Source of the DNA: Acridotheres tristis
Taxonomy: Eukaryota; Chordata; Aves; Passeriformes; Sturnidae
DNA length: 64,000 bases
Direction of reading: 5' to 3'
Assembly: GCA_037013685.1 (NCBI GenBank)
Contig: CM072889.1
Location: 15,013,976 to 15,077,975 of the forward strand
Both the position numbers and the translations under genes were made by a program. Below are positions 1-11,135 of the stretch, piece by piece. How positions within the stretch are numbered: the first letter of the stretch is position 1; every line of letters begins with the position of its first letter. Under the pieces are notes generated by a model that did not search any database, was not told the DNA's origin, and worked only from the letters and a program-made list of their open reading frames with translations.

Positions 1-1800
1 GGAGGAAAATGTTAAATCCACAGGCAAGGCAGCGGCTGCAGGAGAGCTGGGGGAGCCCCGAGCTGCAGAGAGGCACCTGCAGGGCAGCAGCAGGAGGCAG
101 AGCTGTGACATGAAAAAGGAAGCCAGGCAGGGAGCTGGGAATACCCATGGAATAGGAAATGGCAGCTCTCAAACAACACTGTCACCTCCCCATGCCACAC
201 CAGCAAGGCTCAAGCCAGCCAGCCCCAGCAACACTGAGTGCATAGGAACATTCTCCTGCCCTATTCCATCCTGGATGGATTCGTAGGTTGGCTGCAGTAG
301 AAGAGCAAAAATAACCTCTGGCCAGTGACTTCCAAAGGCTGACTTCCAAAGGCCGCTCCCAGCCCGGAGAGCCATCAGATGCCTCTGCCCTAATGGAGCA
401 TTAAGCCCCGGGCTGCTGAGTGATGAGGATTTAACAGTGATACCATTAACCATGTAATTGCTTGTCAATTTAGAGGAGATGCTCAGCCACCATGGAAGCC
501 AGTCAGGACCTCCACTCCTGGAATCCCACACGCCCATCCAGCCCAGTGACACACACACACCACGGAGCTGGGACAGATGGCTGAGACCCCCAACAACCCC
601 ATGGTCTCCAAGCCAGCAATGCCATGTGCTGCCCCTGCTGCCTCCCCAGCGCCAGCACTCAGTGTCACCAGAGCTTTTCTCCCTCCCCTAAAAATATTTC
701 AAAGGAGAACTCGGGTTTTGGCAGATGGGAGATGCTGGAAGTAATACCTGGCAAGAGATGAAGGCAAGGGTCTCTTAAATGGTCAGCCTTGGCCAGAGTG
801 AGATGTTTGGTTTCTCTGCTGGATTCCCTCTAGCAGGGCTGCGTTATGATTTGGGCCCCAAAGCACAATTAATGTGCTGAGACTGTAGCGAATCCAAGTC
901 TCTTTCCTTTTATTGCTCTTAATCACTCTTCCATCTGTGCAGCTCAGCCCTGCTCCAGCCCCAGCCAGGCACAGCGTGGCCACAGCCCAGCCGCCATCCC
1001 CACCACCCCTTCACTCCTAAACCTTGCACAAGGTTCTTGTTTCCATCACTTCAGGAGAGGTGGCAGCATCCCACCAGTGCCCCATAGCCTGACCCCAGTC
1101 CTGCAGGAGCCACGGGACTGACCCTGGCAAGGGGCAGCTGGTGCAGAGCAGCCTCAGCCCAGCTTGGGCACCCCTGGGCTGACAGCCCCTCCTGGCACAG
1201 GTGAAGTCCCTACAGGTCACACTGGAGATGTGTTCCCACATCTCTGACACTGCCAGAGATCCCTGCAGGAATGCACAAGCAGACTGCAGTTCAAATAAAG
1301 TCCCAGCTCCTGCCACCTCCCCTCTCCAGATCTTCCACCCCCTCGGTACCGACACAGAGGTGCTGCCCTGGAGCCCGACCCAGCTCGGGCTCTGAGCTCC
1401 TTCCCCCCCCATCCCAAGCAGGGCTGGCACCCCAGGGGACACGCAGCCACTTCCAGGTCACAGAGCAGAGGCACCTGCCTGCTCCACTGCACACCAACTC
1501 CCTGGGGCCTCCGGGGAGCACAGCTTGGTTACAGCCCCAGCTCCTCCTCCTCCTGCTCCTCCCAGGCATCAGGGCCATGCAGCTCCAGCTCAGGGCATGC
1601 CGTTAATGGTACTATTAATATTAATATTGGTGTCACTTCCTAGCCAGCCCCACTGTGGGGACGCGAGGTCCCCACCCTGCACACATCCCCCAGCCCCTTC
1701 CCTGAGCTCCAGCACATTGGCTGGGGCTGCTGCCAGCACTGGGGCAGGGGCTGTGCAGAGGGAGCCCACCCCACGCTGTCACACTGCCAGCGGGGCCGGC

Positions 1801-1874
1801 AGCCTCCTTCCAGCCTCCTTCCAGCCTCCTTCCAGCCTTCTCCCAGCCTCCTTTCAGCCTTCTCCCAGCCTTCC
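1801..1874. repeat. 10-bp minisatellite (CAGCCTCCTT)n
   Basis: About seven imperfect copies of CAGCCTCCTT or CAGCCTTCTCC, pyrimidine-rich on the plus strand, lie within EFNB1 intron 2. Reading frames across it are low-complexity and not genes. Confidence 0.85.
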
Positions 1875-2509
1875 CGAGGCAGCTGCGCCGTGAAGGGGCC
1901 CTGCAGCCCCTGAAATGCCTGTGTGAGCCAGCCCGGCCCTGTCCCGTCCCTGCACAGCACAGGAGGTGCAAGGCTTGGGTTTCACAGCCACTCCTGCCAG
2001 CTCCAGAGCTGCTCCAGAGCTGCTCCAACCACATGGAAAGACAAGAGCCATGGGGGCTGCTCCACCAGCACTGCTGACCACGGGAGGGCCCCTTCTGCTC
2101 TCCTGCCTGGCATCAGGGCACTGCCAGGCCCAGGTCCATGCCATGAAGCCAGCTGGGATTGCTGTGTCCTTCCCCACAGCTGTACAGGGCAGGTGAGGAG
2201 CCTGTAGCTGCAGGCAGCCCACGGAACACTGGGAATCTGCCGTTCACACTCCCTCCTCCAGAAAACACAGTGGGAAAATCGCCAGTCCAACTTCTGGAAA
2301 TAGGAACGAGAACCATCACGTGGGGTTTGGCTTTCCCTGGCCAGGGTCAGCACCCCCAAAATCAAATTAAAGGGTTAAATTAGCCCCATTCCTTATAGAG
2401 GGCAGAGGGACACTCACAGTTACAGCTGGAATAAGGGAGGACACCATCCACCACACTCATCCTTACCCCCTACAGCTCCACTCTCTCCCATTCTTTCCTG
2501 GGGCAAAGG

Positions 2510-2665
2510 GAGAACAGGCAAACACTTAAGTATCCACTGGAAAAAGACACTTTAACCCAAGTAATGCTTAAGTGAAAAGCTAATTTCCCATTAAAACAGC
2601 TTTCTGGTGGAAAATTATACCCAACCCTAATTAGTATCATAATTAAGAGTCACTGCTGGATTGCA
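2510..2665. promoter_or_regulatory. AT-rich candidate regulatory island in EFNB1 intron 2
   Basis: A short AT-rich stretch with two ACTTAAGT/GCTTAAGTG elements (about 2523-2575), TAATTTCCC and TAATTAGTATCATAATTA. It stands out from GC-rich intron on both sides. Function is inferred only from composition. Confidence 0.25.
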
Positions 2666-4035
2666 GGGAACCTCATCCAGGCTGGAAAGCACATCTTGGC
2701 TGCAGGACCACAGCATGGTGACTCACTCAAGCCCTTTATCATCAACACTGTTCATGTGGATGAGCTGTGGAAACTCCCAGTGTCCCCATCCTGCTACCTG
2801 ACCAGCTCAGGGGGGACCATGGCACTAAATAAACCCTTTGTCTTCAGGTCTGTCCATCCCTTCCAAAGAAAGAGCACGTCACTGGGAGAGGAAGGTGATT
2901 TGTGCAGTCTCTGTGGTTGCCCCAAGCAACTGGAGACAGGTCAGGATGAAAGTGCCACGAAATTCCCCACCTGATGCTCTGCCAGAACCATTTGTGGGCC
3001 CCGCTGGGAGCAGGAGGGGAGGAAAGCACTTACTGCCTTTTAACAGGGTGTAAATCTCTCCTGTTAGGCAGCAAAACATCTGGGAGATGACTGAGAAATC
3101 CTTTGGGAAGGGGATGGAGACAGACAGTGCCATCCCCCATCTGCAAGGCTGACCAGCTGCCCACCTGAGCTGGGCTCCATTCGTGCTCCCAGGGGCTCAG
3201 AGAAAACTTCAGGTTATCAGGGACAGAGAGGCTGACAGAGGGACAGATTCATGTGCAGATCTTCTGGAAGCTCCAGTCGCCTGGGAGAGCCCAGGGAGCC
3301 GAGGAGGTGCCACGCAGTGGGGAGGGACAGCAGCTTTGGGTGCTGTGGGACAGCCGTGAGGAAACCCCACTGCAATTACAGGCAAACTTTGCATAACCAC
3401 CAGGAATATCTGGAACTGGGGAGGTGACATCAGTGAAACTCGTGGCCCAGAATTGCAAATAATCCCCTGCCTGCAAGAGGAGCCAGCCCAGGCACTGCTC
3501 CCAGCGTGGCCATGAACCCATCAGAGCCCAGCTCGGTCAGGATCACCTTCTGCTCCCAGTGCTGCACCCCACAACAACTGGAGCAGGAGATGATCCATTG
3601 CTCCTGGGGATTGCATGGTCTGCTCCAGGCAGACACCAGTGCATGGATCAAATAGTCTCCAGCAACACCCTGAGTAGCAGGGTTTGGAAATTTCCAGTAA
3701 ACCCCTGACTCTCCAGACAAGGATTTGCCTCCTCGCTGAGTAATCAGTGGAGGAAGGGGACTCTCTACCCCCAAAGTAGAGCTGATCCCACTGCATCCGC
3801 CCCCAGATTCCACTGCTCCTGCAGCCTCCTCTCCATGAGGTGTGTAACTCCCACTCCACACTGCCAGGTGGGATCAAAGAGCTCAGGCATTACACAGCAG
3901 CAGCAAAAACATCAATCCCGGGGCAAAAAGACTTTGAAGGGAGGATGATACCAATCCTCCCCAGAAAGGTGACCTGCTAAAGGTGCCACACACCTGAGGT
4001 GGCCTGGCTGAGGGGTGGGTTGTAGCCGTGGAAAG

Positions 4036-4445
4036 GGGTTTTAACCCTTTAAATGCGGCGAAAATAAGATGCACAGCTTTCATGACACGTCTTTCATGAC
4101 AGGAAGAAAGAGCCAAGTTTATTCAGAAACACACTTGGTTTTATAGCATGACTGCAACTCCAAGAGTAGAGAAAAGGTGATTGGTTCAGAGAGGACACCC
4201 CATTGCCAGGGCCTGGTCACACACCAGAACAGGTGTTCTATCTTGTTATTAATTCCTTTTTATTTTGACCAAATTATCACCCTGGGAGAAATTCTCCCTA
4301 GCCTTGAGCTGGACCAGCTTATCTGCTGGGAATAGAGCTGAAAAGCTCCAGCCTGGAATATTTTTCAGGCTGTAATTTTCTTACTTTCTCAATATGTGTC
4401 CCACAGTGGATAGACACAGATCCCTAGAAATTAGGGATGGGAAAG
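4036..4445 (-). mobile_element. Probable solo retroviral LTR (avian ERV type), minus orientation
   Basis: Read on the minus strand, this stretch has the order expected of an LTR. An AT-moderate U3-like segment is followed by a TATA box (TATAAAA, 4145-4139), then a polyadenylation signal AATAAA (4123-4118), then a short tail with a direct repeat CTTTCATGACA (4077-4087 and 4091-4101 on the plus strand). Base composition differs from the GC-rich surroundings. No gag, pol or env remnants are visible on either side, so it would be a solo LTR left by recombination. I could not fix the TG...CA ends or a target-site duplication, so the boundaries are approximate. It could instead be another type of retroelement end. 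Confidence 0.5.
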
Positions 4446-4556
4446 GGTGGCATGTCACAGTTCATTAATGTCAGACTCTCTGCACCCTGCACATCCCAGG
4501 GTCCAAGTGTGCTGGTGCTTTCTGAAGCCCCCAGTGAGCTCTTGGTCTGACAGACA

Positions 4557-4625
4557 GCACCCACCATCACCAGCACCCACCATCACCAGCACCCACCACC
4601 ACGTCCCAGCACGCACTCTCACACA
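4557..4625. repeat. 15-bp tandem repeat (CAGCACCCACCATCA)n
   Basis: Three near-identical 15-bp units are followed by degenerate copies in EFNB1 intron 2. The unit is a multiple of three, so neighbouring frames stay open by chance. Confidence 0.85.
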
Positions 4626-6574
4626 CCCAGCATCCACCATTACAGACCCCTCCACACCAGTTCAGAGCTGCAGTGATGTCAACAAGCCTCTTCCCAGCAC
4701 TACAGGAGCAGTGGATTGCAATAGGGATCCCAGGAGAAAAGCCCAGGGAAAGGGTCTTGATGTTATCGTTATTTAAAAAAATATGCCAAGGAAGTAGCTG
4801 CCTGCACTTATCCATGCACAGCTTCCCAGACACACCAGTATGCCAGGATTTGTCTCAACTCCTCATCAAGCTGAAAGCTCCTTCTGCCTTGAGAGTCTCC
4901 TACTCAATGTTTAATCCAAAAGCAGCCAATTTTAATCTCTTCCAGTGTCCCAGAGGAAGTCCTAGGAAGTGACCATAACTGAAGAGCCAGGTTCACCACA
5001 ATCCATGCAGCTGCAGCTCCAGGAGATGCCCTAGGATTTGCTGCAGACATGGCCGGAGGAGCAGGGGCTGGAAGAGCCAGGATGAGGAAAGGGAAGATAG
5101 GATGCACCAAAAAACCTGCTTTGGTGTGAGCATCTCACCACAGCTGCCAAGAGAGCACTTTTGAGGGGGACAGGCAGATTCCCAGTGTCCCAGGAACAGG
5201 AGGACAGAGCAGGGTAAGGCAGGTGATGCAGGGAGAGATGTCACCTCTTCACTGCCATCACCCCCGCACGGCATCTCTACTGTTACCTCAATGTTCAAGA
5301 GCAATGAGGAGTTAAACACATTTTGTTTTCTCCCAGTAAGTTGTGACGATGTTAGAGATGCTCTTAGAAATCACTTCTCCTGGGGAAGAACATCCTGGGA
5401 TGCAGCCAGCCCAATTTCCCAGGCAGAGAGCACCCAGTGCCCAGCTCCAGAGCCCTTTGCTGTGCCAAGCAGAGCTGGGCTGCCCAGCAGCCAGGGAGTT
5501 GAGCGGGCATAGGGACCGCTGGGTGGGTGGATATGGCAGGCAGGGACCCCTGGGCAGGGTTTGTGGCAGGCAGGGCCCCCCTGGCCCCAGAGCAGATCAA
5601 AGCACGGGGTATTTACCTCCCGGCCGGGCGCGGGACACCGGCCCTTTCTGAGGGGGCTTTTCATCCCTATTAGGGCCGTGAAAGGCTGAGCCATGAGATC
5701 AGCTGCCAGGGGCTGTCCGGGGACAGCACTGAGCCGAAAAGGTCAGGAGGGAGGAGGAGAAGAGAAAAGAGGCAAAGGCTTAAGGGACAGGGCTCAACAA
5801 AATCACATTTACTGTGGTCACGCTCTTCAGACAAGCCTGCAAGACAAGGAACCGCGTGTTGTCTAAGGGCCATTATTTGGGTTTGACATGGCCAGGGCCT
5901 GGGCTTTGAAGTTGGGAGCAGGACACCGTTAGAGCCGTTTGTGTCCGGCCACAGCTCCCACGCAGCAACACCATCCTCTGCCAGCGGCTCCCAGCGGGAT
6001 GGGGATGGAGGAGCAAAGCCTCAAAACCAGATGGATGCCACCAGGCTGGCTCTGCTTGGCCCGGGTGTGTCGCAAGCTGGGCCCCTTTGGGTGAAGAATG
6101 AGGAAGCTGCTTAATTGGAGTTTTATCAGCAGAAGTTCACAGCTCCCATCATGGCATCAAACGGCCCTTGGGCTTTCAACTCCCCTCCACCAAACAAGTT
6201 GTGGGAAGGAGGATGAGGAGCACATGAAAGTGGCCACATTCAAATGGCATCAGCAAAGAGCTGGCAAGCTGACAAAGCCCCCCCTGGCACAGCCCCCAGC
6301 CCAAGGAACCAGGGGGGGAATTATCAAATCCCAAGAAACGCAGGAAGGAGCGTGAGCGGCTCCGCACACACGCGCTGGCACAGGCTGAAGGCTTCCCAAA
6401 CCAACGGAAGCTGGAGGAGCACAGCCAGAAAAGCGAGTATGGCAACGTGTCCCAAAAAAGCTTCCGAGGAGGAAGGATGATCCTGGCAGCTGGCAGGGTA
6501 TAGGTGACCCCCTTCCCCATGCTGAGCTGCAGGAAAATGCTGACAGAGCGTGGCCCAGGGACGAAGCCGCATCG

Positions 6575-6860
6575 CAGCAGCAGCGATGGTTTACAACAAA
6601 TAACTCTTGCCAGGTTAAGACTAATTGCATCTAAAAACAGAAATGCAAGACAAGGGTTTTAACACAACACTCAGGGTAATAGATCCGCTCTCACTGCATC
6701 CCGCTGCCAAAAAGCGTTGGATTGGATTACGGACGTTATTACATCAAAAATGGATTGAAGGGCTTAAGGACTCACAATAAACAGCAAACGTCTCGGATTT
6801 ATGAGGAAACATCTACTAGGACCTTGCTTTTCCCTTAGCAGTGTCATCAAACAAGGGCTC
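6575..6860. promoter_or_regulatory. Candidate regulatory island in EFNB1 intron 2
   Basis: About 285 bp of balanced, non-repetitive sequence with AT-rich motifs (ACTAATTGCATCTAAA, TTGGATTGGATTACGG, ACGTTATTACATCAAAAATG). It lies between GC-rich segments and shows no open coding structure. Confidence 0.28.
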
Positions 6861-7069
6861 TGTGCTTTAAAGAGGCTCATGGGACAGGTTGGATACTGAG
6901 GAAGAACACCTGGAAGAATACCTCGGTACCATTACCACATCTGCAAACAGCTGCCTGGAGTGCACCCTGAGGCTGAGCAAGGTTTGCCAGGGGGTGTCCA
7001 CACCCCACTGAACACAGAAGGGGCTGCCAGGACCACTACCAGCCCCAGAAAAAAACAGGGAAGGAACTG

Positions 7070-7182
7070 GGAATTATGGAAGTCCATCCAGTTCATCCCC
7101 TGCCATGGGCAGGGACACCTTCCACTAAACCAGGCTGCTCCAAGCCCCATCCAACCTGGCCTTGGACACTTCCAGGGATGAT
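7070..7182 (-). mobile_element. CR1 LINE 3'-end fragment, minus orientation
   Basis: The segment contains the typical avian CR1 3' untranslated signature in reverse: CCTGCCATGGGCAGGGACAC, then CTTCCACTA, then CTGCTCCAAGCCCCATCC, ending near CACTTCCAGGGATG. CR1 copies are usually 5'-truncated like this one. It directly abuts another CR1 end in the opposite orientation (7186-7253). Confidence 0.85.
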
Positions 7183-7185
7183 ACA

Positions 7186-7253
7186 ATTCCAGGTATGGAC
7201 TAGGTGACATTTAACAGTTCATTCTAACCCAAACTATTCTTTGATTCTCTGAT
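7186..7253 (+). mobile_element. CR1 LINE 3' terminus, plus orientation
   Basis: This is a diverged copy of the last 65-70 bp of CR1. It has TTCATTCTAACCCAAACTAT followed by the short terminal repeats TTTGATTC and TCTGAT. It is the mirror orientation of the fragment immediately to its left, so two insertions, or an inversion, took place here. Confidence 0.65.
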
Positions 7254-8660
7254 CTAGAACTGTGGGATAGCAGGGAGCCACTCCAGGAGCTCCTCCTCAC
7301 GTCACACTGCTGCCAGGACATGGGGATTAATGGATCTCTATCCAGGCACCTCATTACCAGAGATAGTAAAACTGGAGCAAGTTCAAAGAGGAGCAGCAAA
7401 TGCAATTAGGAGCTGGAGTGAATTAGGAGGGGAGGTGGAGGGAGCTGAACCTGCAGGGCTGGATAAGCTGTGGTGGGGCCGGAGCTGCCCACGACATCCC
7501 AGGAGTGCAGGCACCAGGCAAGGGAGAGTGCATTCGGTGGGAAGTATTTTGTAGGGAGGGGACAGGACACTGGGGATAGGAAATCCCATCAAAGCACCAA
7601 AGGCAAATGGGAAACACCCAGGAGACCAGGGATGGAAGAAACCACAGCATATCATGATATAAAACACACAATTCCCAAATTCCCGGCTCCTTCATCCTCT
7701 CAGTACTTCATCCTGGGGGTGGTGCCCATGTCCTGCTGGAGTCCCATGTGTCCCCCCAGCCTCTGTCTCCTCCACTGGACTTGCAGGCAGATGCTGTTGC
7801 ATCTTGTTCTTTATAGAAAGTCTTAGGAGCAAGCATCACCTTTCCTTCTCCACCTCCAGGAGTAAAGATGCTTTTAAGGAAAGCCTGGAGCTGGTGTGGA
7901 AGGGTCGGTGTGAGGCTCTGGAGAGGACGGGGACAGGGCACAGAAGCTTTCAAAAGCCTTTTCATTGCTAAGCCGAGGGCTGGGGCCATGTCCCTCCATG
8001 ATAAAAGTGCTCCTAAACAAGACTTGGCATATCCAAAGCGATGGCAAGGAGTGGTCCTGAATAGGAGGGACCCTGGGAAGCCCCCCAGCTCCGGTGAGGA
8101 GGTTTTCCAGCTGCTGGGGAAAGTGGGGGATGAGCGGCACACGCCCTGCTCCCCTCGGCTCCAGCGTTGCTTCCTCGCTTAGAAATGAAAAGGGAGAAAA
8201 AAAACCTTTTGTGTGTCCAGGCAAAGCTTGTGGAAAGGGAGGGGAGAAAAATTGGGGGGGAAAAAAAAGACAATATGTGGGTGGTCTGCTCAGGAGACTT
8301 TTGACTTTGTTTTTTTGGCTATTTTATTTCTTGGCAGAAAGAACTCCTGGGGCTGCTCGGCAGAGGGTACGGCCAGATCACAGGAGCATCCTCAGCCCAC
8401 CCAGGGGCCAAAGTTCAGCTGGCAGCTCCCAGCTCCGAGGGGTTTCGCATCAAAGCTTGGAGAAGTCAAGAGAAATTAAAGTCAGAAACGGTCCAAGGCA
8501 GGGGCAGAGGGCACTGCCGGCCCCCTGAGGAGAGGGGGGGTATCCCACAGGGATACTCCAAGCACCTCCGCTCGCTGCATCCCTACATAGCCTGAAACTG
8601 GAAACAAGAGGATAAATAGGATTTTATATTGAAAAATGAGCTTAAAAGGCTCAGCCCAAC

Positions 8661-8741
8661 ATCCGACGGGACGCGCAGCCGGGATTTCCCAAGCTGGGCT
8701 GTGCTGTCTTTGCAAAATCCCGGCTGCGTGTCCCGTCGGAT
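8661..8741. repeat. Inverted repeat: 27-bp near-perfect stem, 27-nt loop
   Basis: The left arm (8661-8687, beginning ATCCGACGGGAC) and the right arm (8715-8741, ending GTCCCGTCGGAT) are reverse complements over 27 bp with one difference: G at 8672 pairs with T at 8730, which would be a G-U wobble in plus-strand RNA. The 27-nt loop contains its own small CCCA/TGGG complementarity. An outer GGCTC/GAGCC pair (8649-8653 and 8755-8759) could extend the structure. It lies in EFNB1 intron 2. Pre-miRNA-like folding is an inference; an inverted duplication is the simplest explanation. Confidence 0.9.
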
Positions 8742-10857
8742 CCGCAGCGAGCTGGAGCCGGTCACCTGCAGTGACCCAGGTGTGCTGGCAGCCTTGGAGG
8801 GGAGCTGGCATCGGCTCAAAGCCACGGGGGCCCCGCGGGAGCCGCGTTTGGAGTCGGCAATGCACCGGCAGCCGCTTGTGAAAGCACCTCCCAAAGCTCC
8901 AGGAGGTTGATTTTCACTTCAGTTTTCGTGTGAAATGCAAAACAGCTCCTTAAAATTTGGGTAATTCAGAGGCTGGTAAATCCTTCTGCTTCCACCTTCC
9001 TCATGGACTTGGTTACCATAACAGGGATCCCATATTTGTTCTCCTCAGTGCTTTGTTCACCTCCTGAGCTCGTTTAGGGGAGCCTATTTTTCTTTGAGGG
9101 CTCTTTGCAGCCTGAGAGTCCCACGGGCTGTAGCTCGGAGGACCCCAATTTCAGCCCTCATTAGCTTGATGACCATGTCAGTGCTTGAACTTGACCCCTG
9201 AACACAGAGGAGCCACTGACCGAGTGCTTCAAGATGTTTGCCTGACCCAAACCTGGCACTTTGGCCTCTCTTCCAAATTTCTGACCACTTCAGGCAAAGC
9301 TTGTATTCAATCAAGCTTTCCATCAGCTGAAGGATGGCAGAAGGGCTGAACTTTGGGGTCCCAGAGCCACCAGGCTGGTGCCAGCTGTGGTAATGGAGAT
9401 GGGAGCCTACATGGGAGTTGTGCCAGGGCTTTTGGTATCCCGAGCCCATCTGGGGCATCTGGGCTGGAACCAGGGTGTCCTGCCCCCAATGGCTTCAAAG
9501 CTGGTGCCCCTCAGGTGACATGGGACACACATCCCTGTGTCTACACAGTGACAGTGACCATTGCTCTGGAAGAGCCTGGCCTGGCCACAGTGACTCAGCC
9601 CTGCAGAGCCCGCAGTCACTGCCAGCGCAGAGCCGAGCTGGCTCTGCAGGTTGTGGCGCCAGGTCGTCCCTGCTGTCACCCCTCCTGTTAGGGAAACTTC
9701 CCTGGCTGACCATCCAGGAGCCACTTAGGCATCTCCACAGCCACACAGAGTCCCCTGCGAGTCCCTGTCACCACCCAGTAAAATTTGCCATGACAGAAGT
9801 GATGAGGGTTCAAGGCTGACCTGCCAGAGCCAGGCCTGGCTGCTTCCTCTGAATCAGGTTTATTCCAAAGTATTCTGCTGCAAGATTCCAACAGCCCCAG
9901 CCAGGCTTGCTGGGGACATCCAGCCCAGCAGCCTCACCACAGCACCACGCTACAGCACCGCCCCCCCCGTCTCCACTGCCTTGCCACCCCCTCCCAAAGA
10001 TTCCAGGCTAAAAATACTCTGTTTCCAGCCAGGAACACACGGCTCCCACGGCTGGGAGCTCGCTCTCTCACAGGCAGTGACCCCTGTGCTGGCCGCTCGC
10101 CGCAGAGCCCACGGCACACAGCGAGGGCAGCTGAGCCGTGGCCACCGTGCCCTTTGCAGTGCACCCAGCCAGGTGGGGACAGCCAGGCTGAGGAGGAAGG
10201 GAGGGGACAAAGAGAGAGCTGGCAGCACTACCCAGACATGGCTGAGCTCCCCCTCCATCCACACCAGAGCAGGCACAAGCTGATACATTTCTGTGCACGC
10301 ACAGACCACAGGCAACGAGAAAATTCCAGCCTCCTCCTGTCTCCCCTGCATAAAATGCCATGGTGCACCAAGACACAAACAGAACAAGCCAGTGTGCAGA
10401 ATTTTTCAGCCACTTTGACCACATCACACACTGGACACCACCAGCGCTTCCTGGTGCTGGGGCTGCTCTTGGAGGCAACACCCAGGAATAAGGACAAGCA
10501 TCATTATTCCTCTTTCTCCCCAGCCCCAAAGCAAAACCCTGCAACACTTCCAGCAAGATTGCAGCAAAAATAGGCTCCAGGCATGACAGCAGTCCAGGGC
10601 TGACCCCAGATCGGGATGTGCTCCTGCTCCCAGCCATGAGCAGGGCAGGGGACACAAGCACAGCAGCCAGCTAGAGACCAGTGACCCACTCGGCCAGTGA
10701 CACATTCCTCCCCCTGCTCCCATCCAGCGGGACATATTTTCCATCCATGTCAGCTCTTTGCACCGGCCAAGTCACACACAAGCGCCTGGTGACACTCTCC
10801 AGGCGCCCGAGCCCTCCCGAGCCAGGGCTGGCAGCGAGGAAGAGGAGGGCGACTCAC

Positions 10858-11135
10858 ATGTGATGAAGTAATCCTGCTGCCGCTTGAATTCCAGGCCCAT
10901 GTAGTTGGGGCTGAACTCCTGGAACTTGATGGTGAAGCGGATCTCCTGCTCGGGCCGGTTGCACGTCACCAGCACGTTGGGGTCCATGACAGTGCTGCAG
11001 GCATCCGCCTGCTCCTTCCTCACCAGGTACAGCTTGTAGTACTCGTAAGGCTTGGACGGCTCCGCCTTGGGGCAGATAATGTCCAGTTTATCCCCAATCT
11101 CTGGGTAGATGACCAGCCCCTTCCCAGTCATGAAC
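10858..11135 (-). CDS. EFNB1: EFNB1 (ephrin-B1) coding exon 2: Eph-receptor-binding domain
   Basis: This exon encodes residues 39-131 (plus one base of 132), most of the extracellular ephrin receptor-binding domain. Visible landmarks, in order: [21 protein letters not shown] (Cys60), YEYYKLYLV (69-77), Cys85 and Cys97, then the receptor-binding G-H loop [13 protein letters not shown] (110-122). The fourth domain cysteine should be in exon 3, which is not in the window. The match is to ephrin-B1 rather than B2 or B3: the stretch [20 protein letters not shown] is B1-type, whereas B2 has a diverged equivalent. The acceptor is a pyrimidine tract ending CTTGCAG just upstream (11136-11142). The donor is GTGAGT (10857-10852). 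Exon 2 starts with the third base of a Lys codon and ends after the first base of the next codon, Ser in known ephrin-B1. Joined to exon 1 this gives 394 coding bases with no stop. The gene is cut by the left window edge, not broken. Confidence 0.97.

Larger units (their letters stand above)
1..10857 (-). other. EFNB1: EFNB1 intron 2, partial (at least 10.86 kb)
   Basis: This is the sequence downstream of exon 2 in gene orientation. I searched the minus strand for the exon 3 motif (S-T-S-N-G-S-L-E-G followed by a GGVC cysteine), the KIIMKVG segment, the membrane span and the C-terminal YYKV end, and saw none. The span therefore reads as one long intron running out of the window. Recognisable contents are a short minisatellite (1801-1874), a probable LTR (about 4036-4445), a 15-bp repeat (4557-4625), opposed CR1 pieces (7070-7253) and a hairpin (8661-8741). 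The other stretches (1-1800, 1880-2500, 2670-4030, 4630-6570, 7260-8640, 8760-10857) hold nothing I can name beyond GC-rich intronic DNA. Confidence 0.8.

Noticed and set aside
1..10857. EFNB1 exons 3-5 within the left part of the window
   Set aside because: I looked on the minus strand for the exon 3 cysteine segment, the KIIMKVG segment and the C-terminal YYKV tail and found none.
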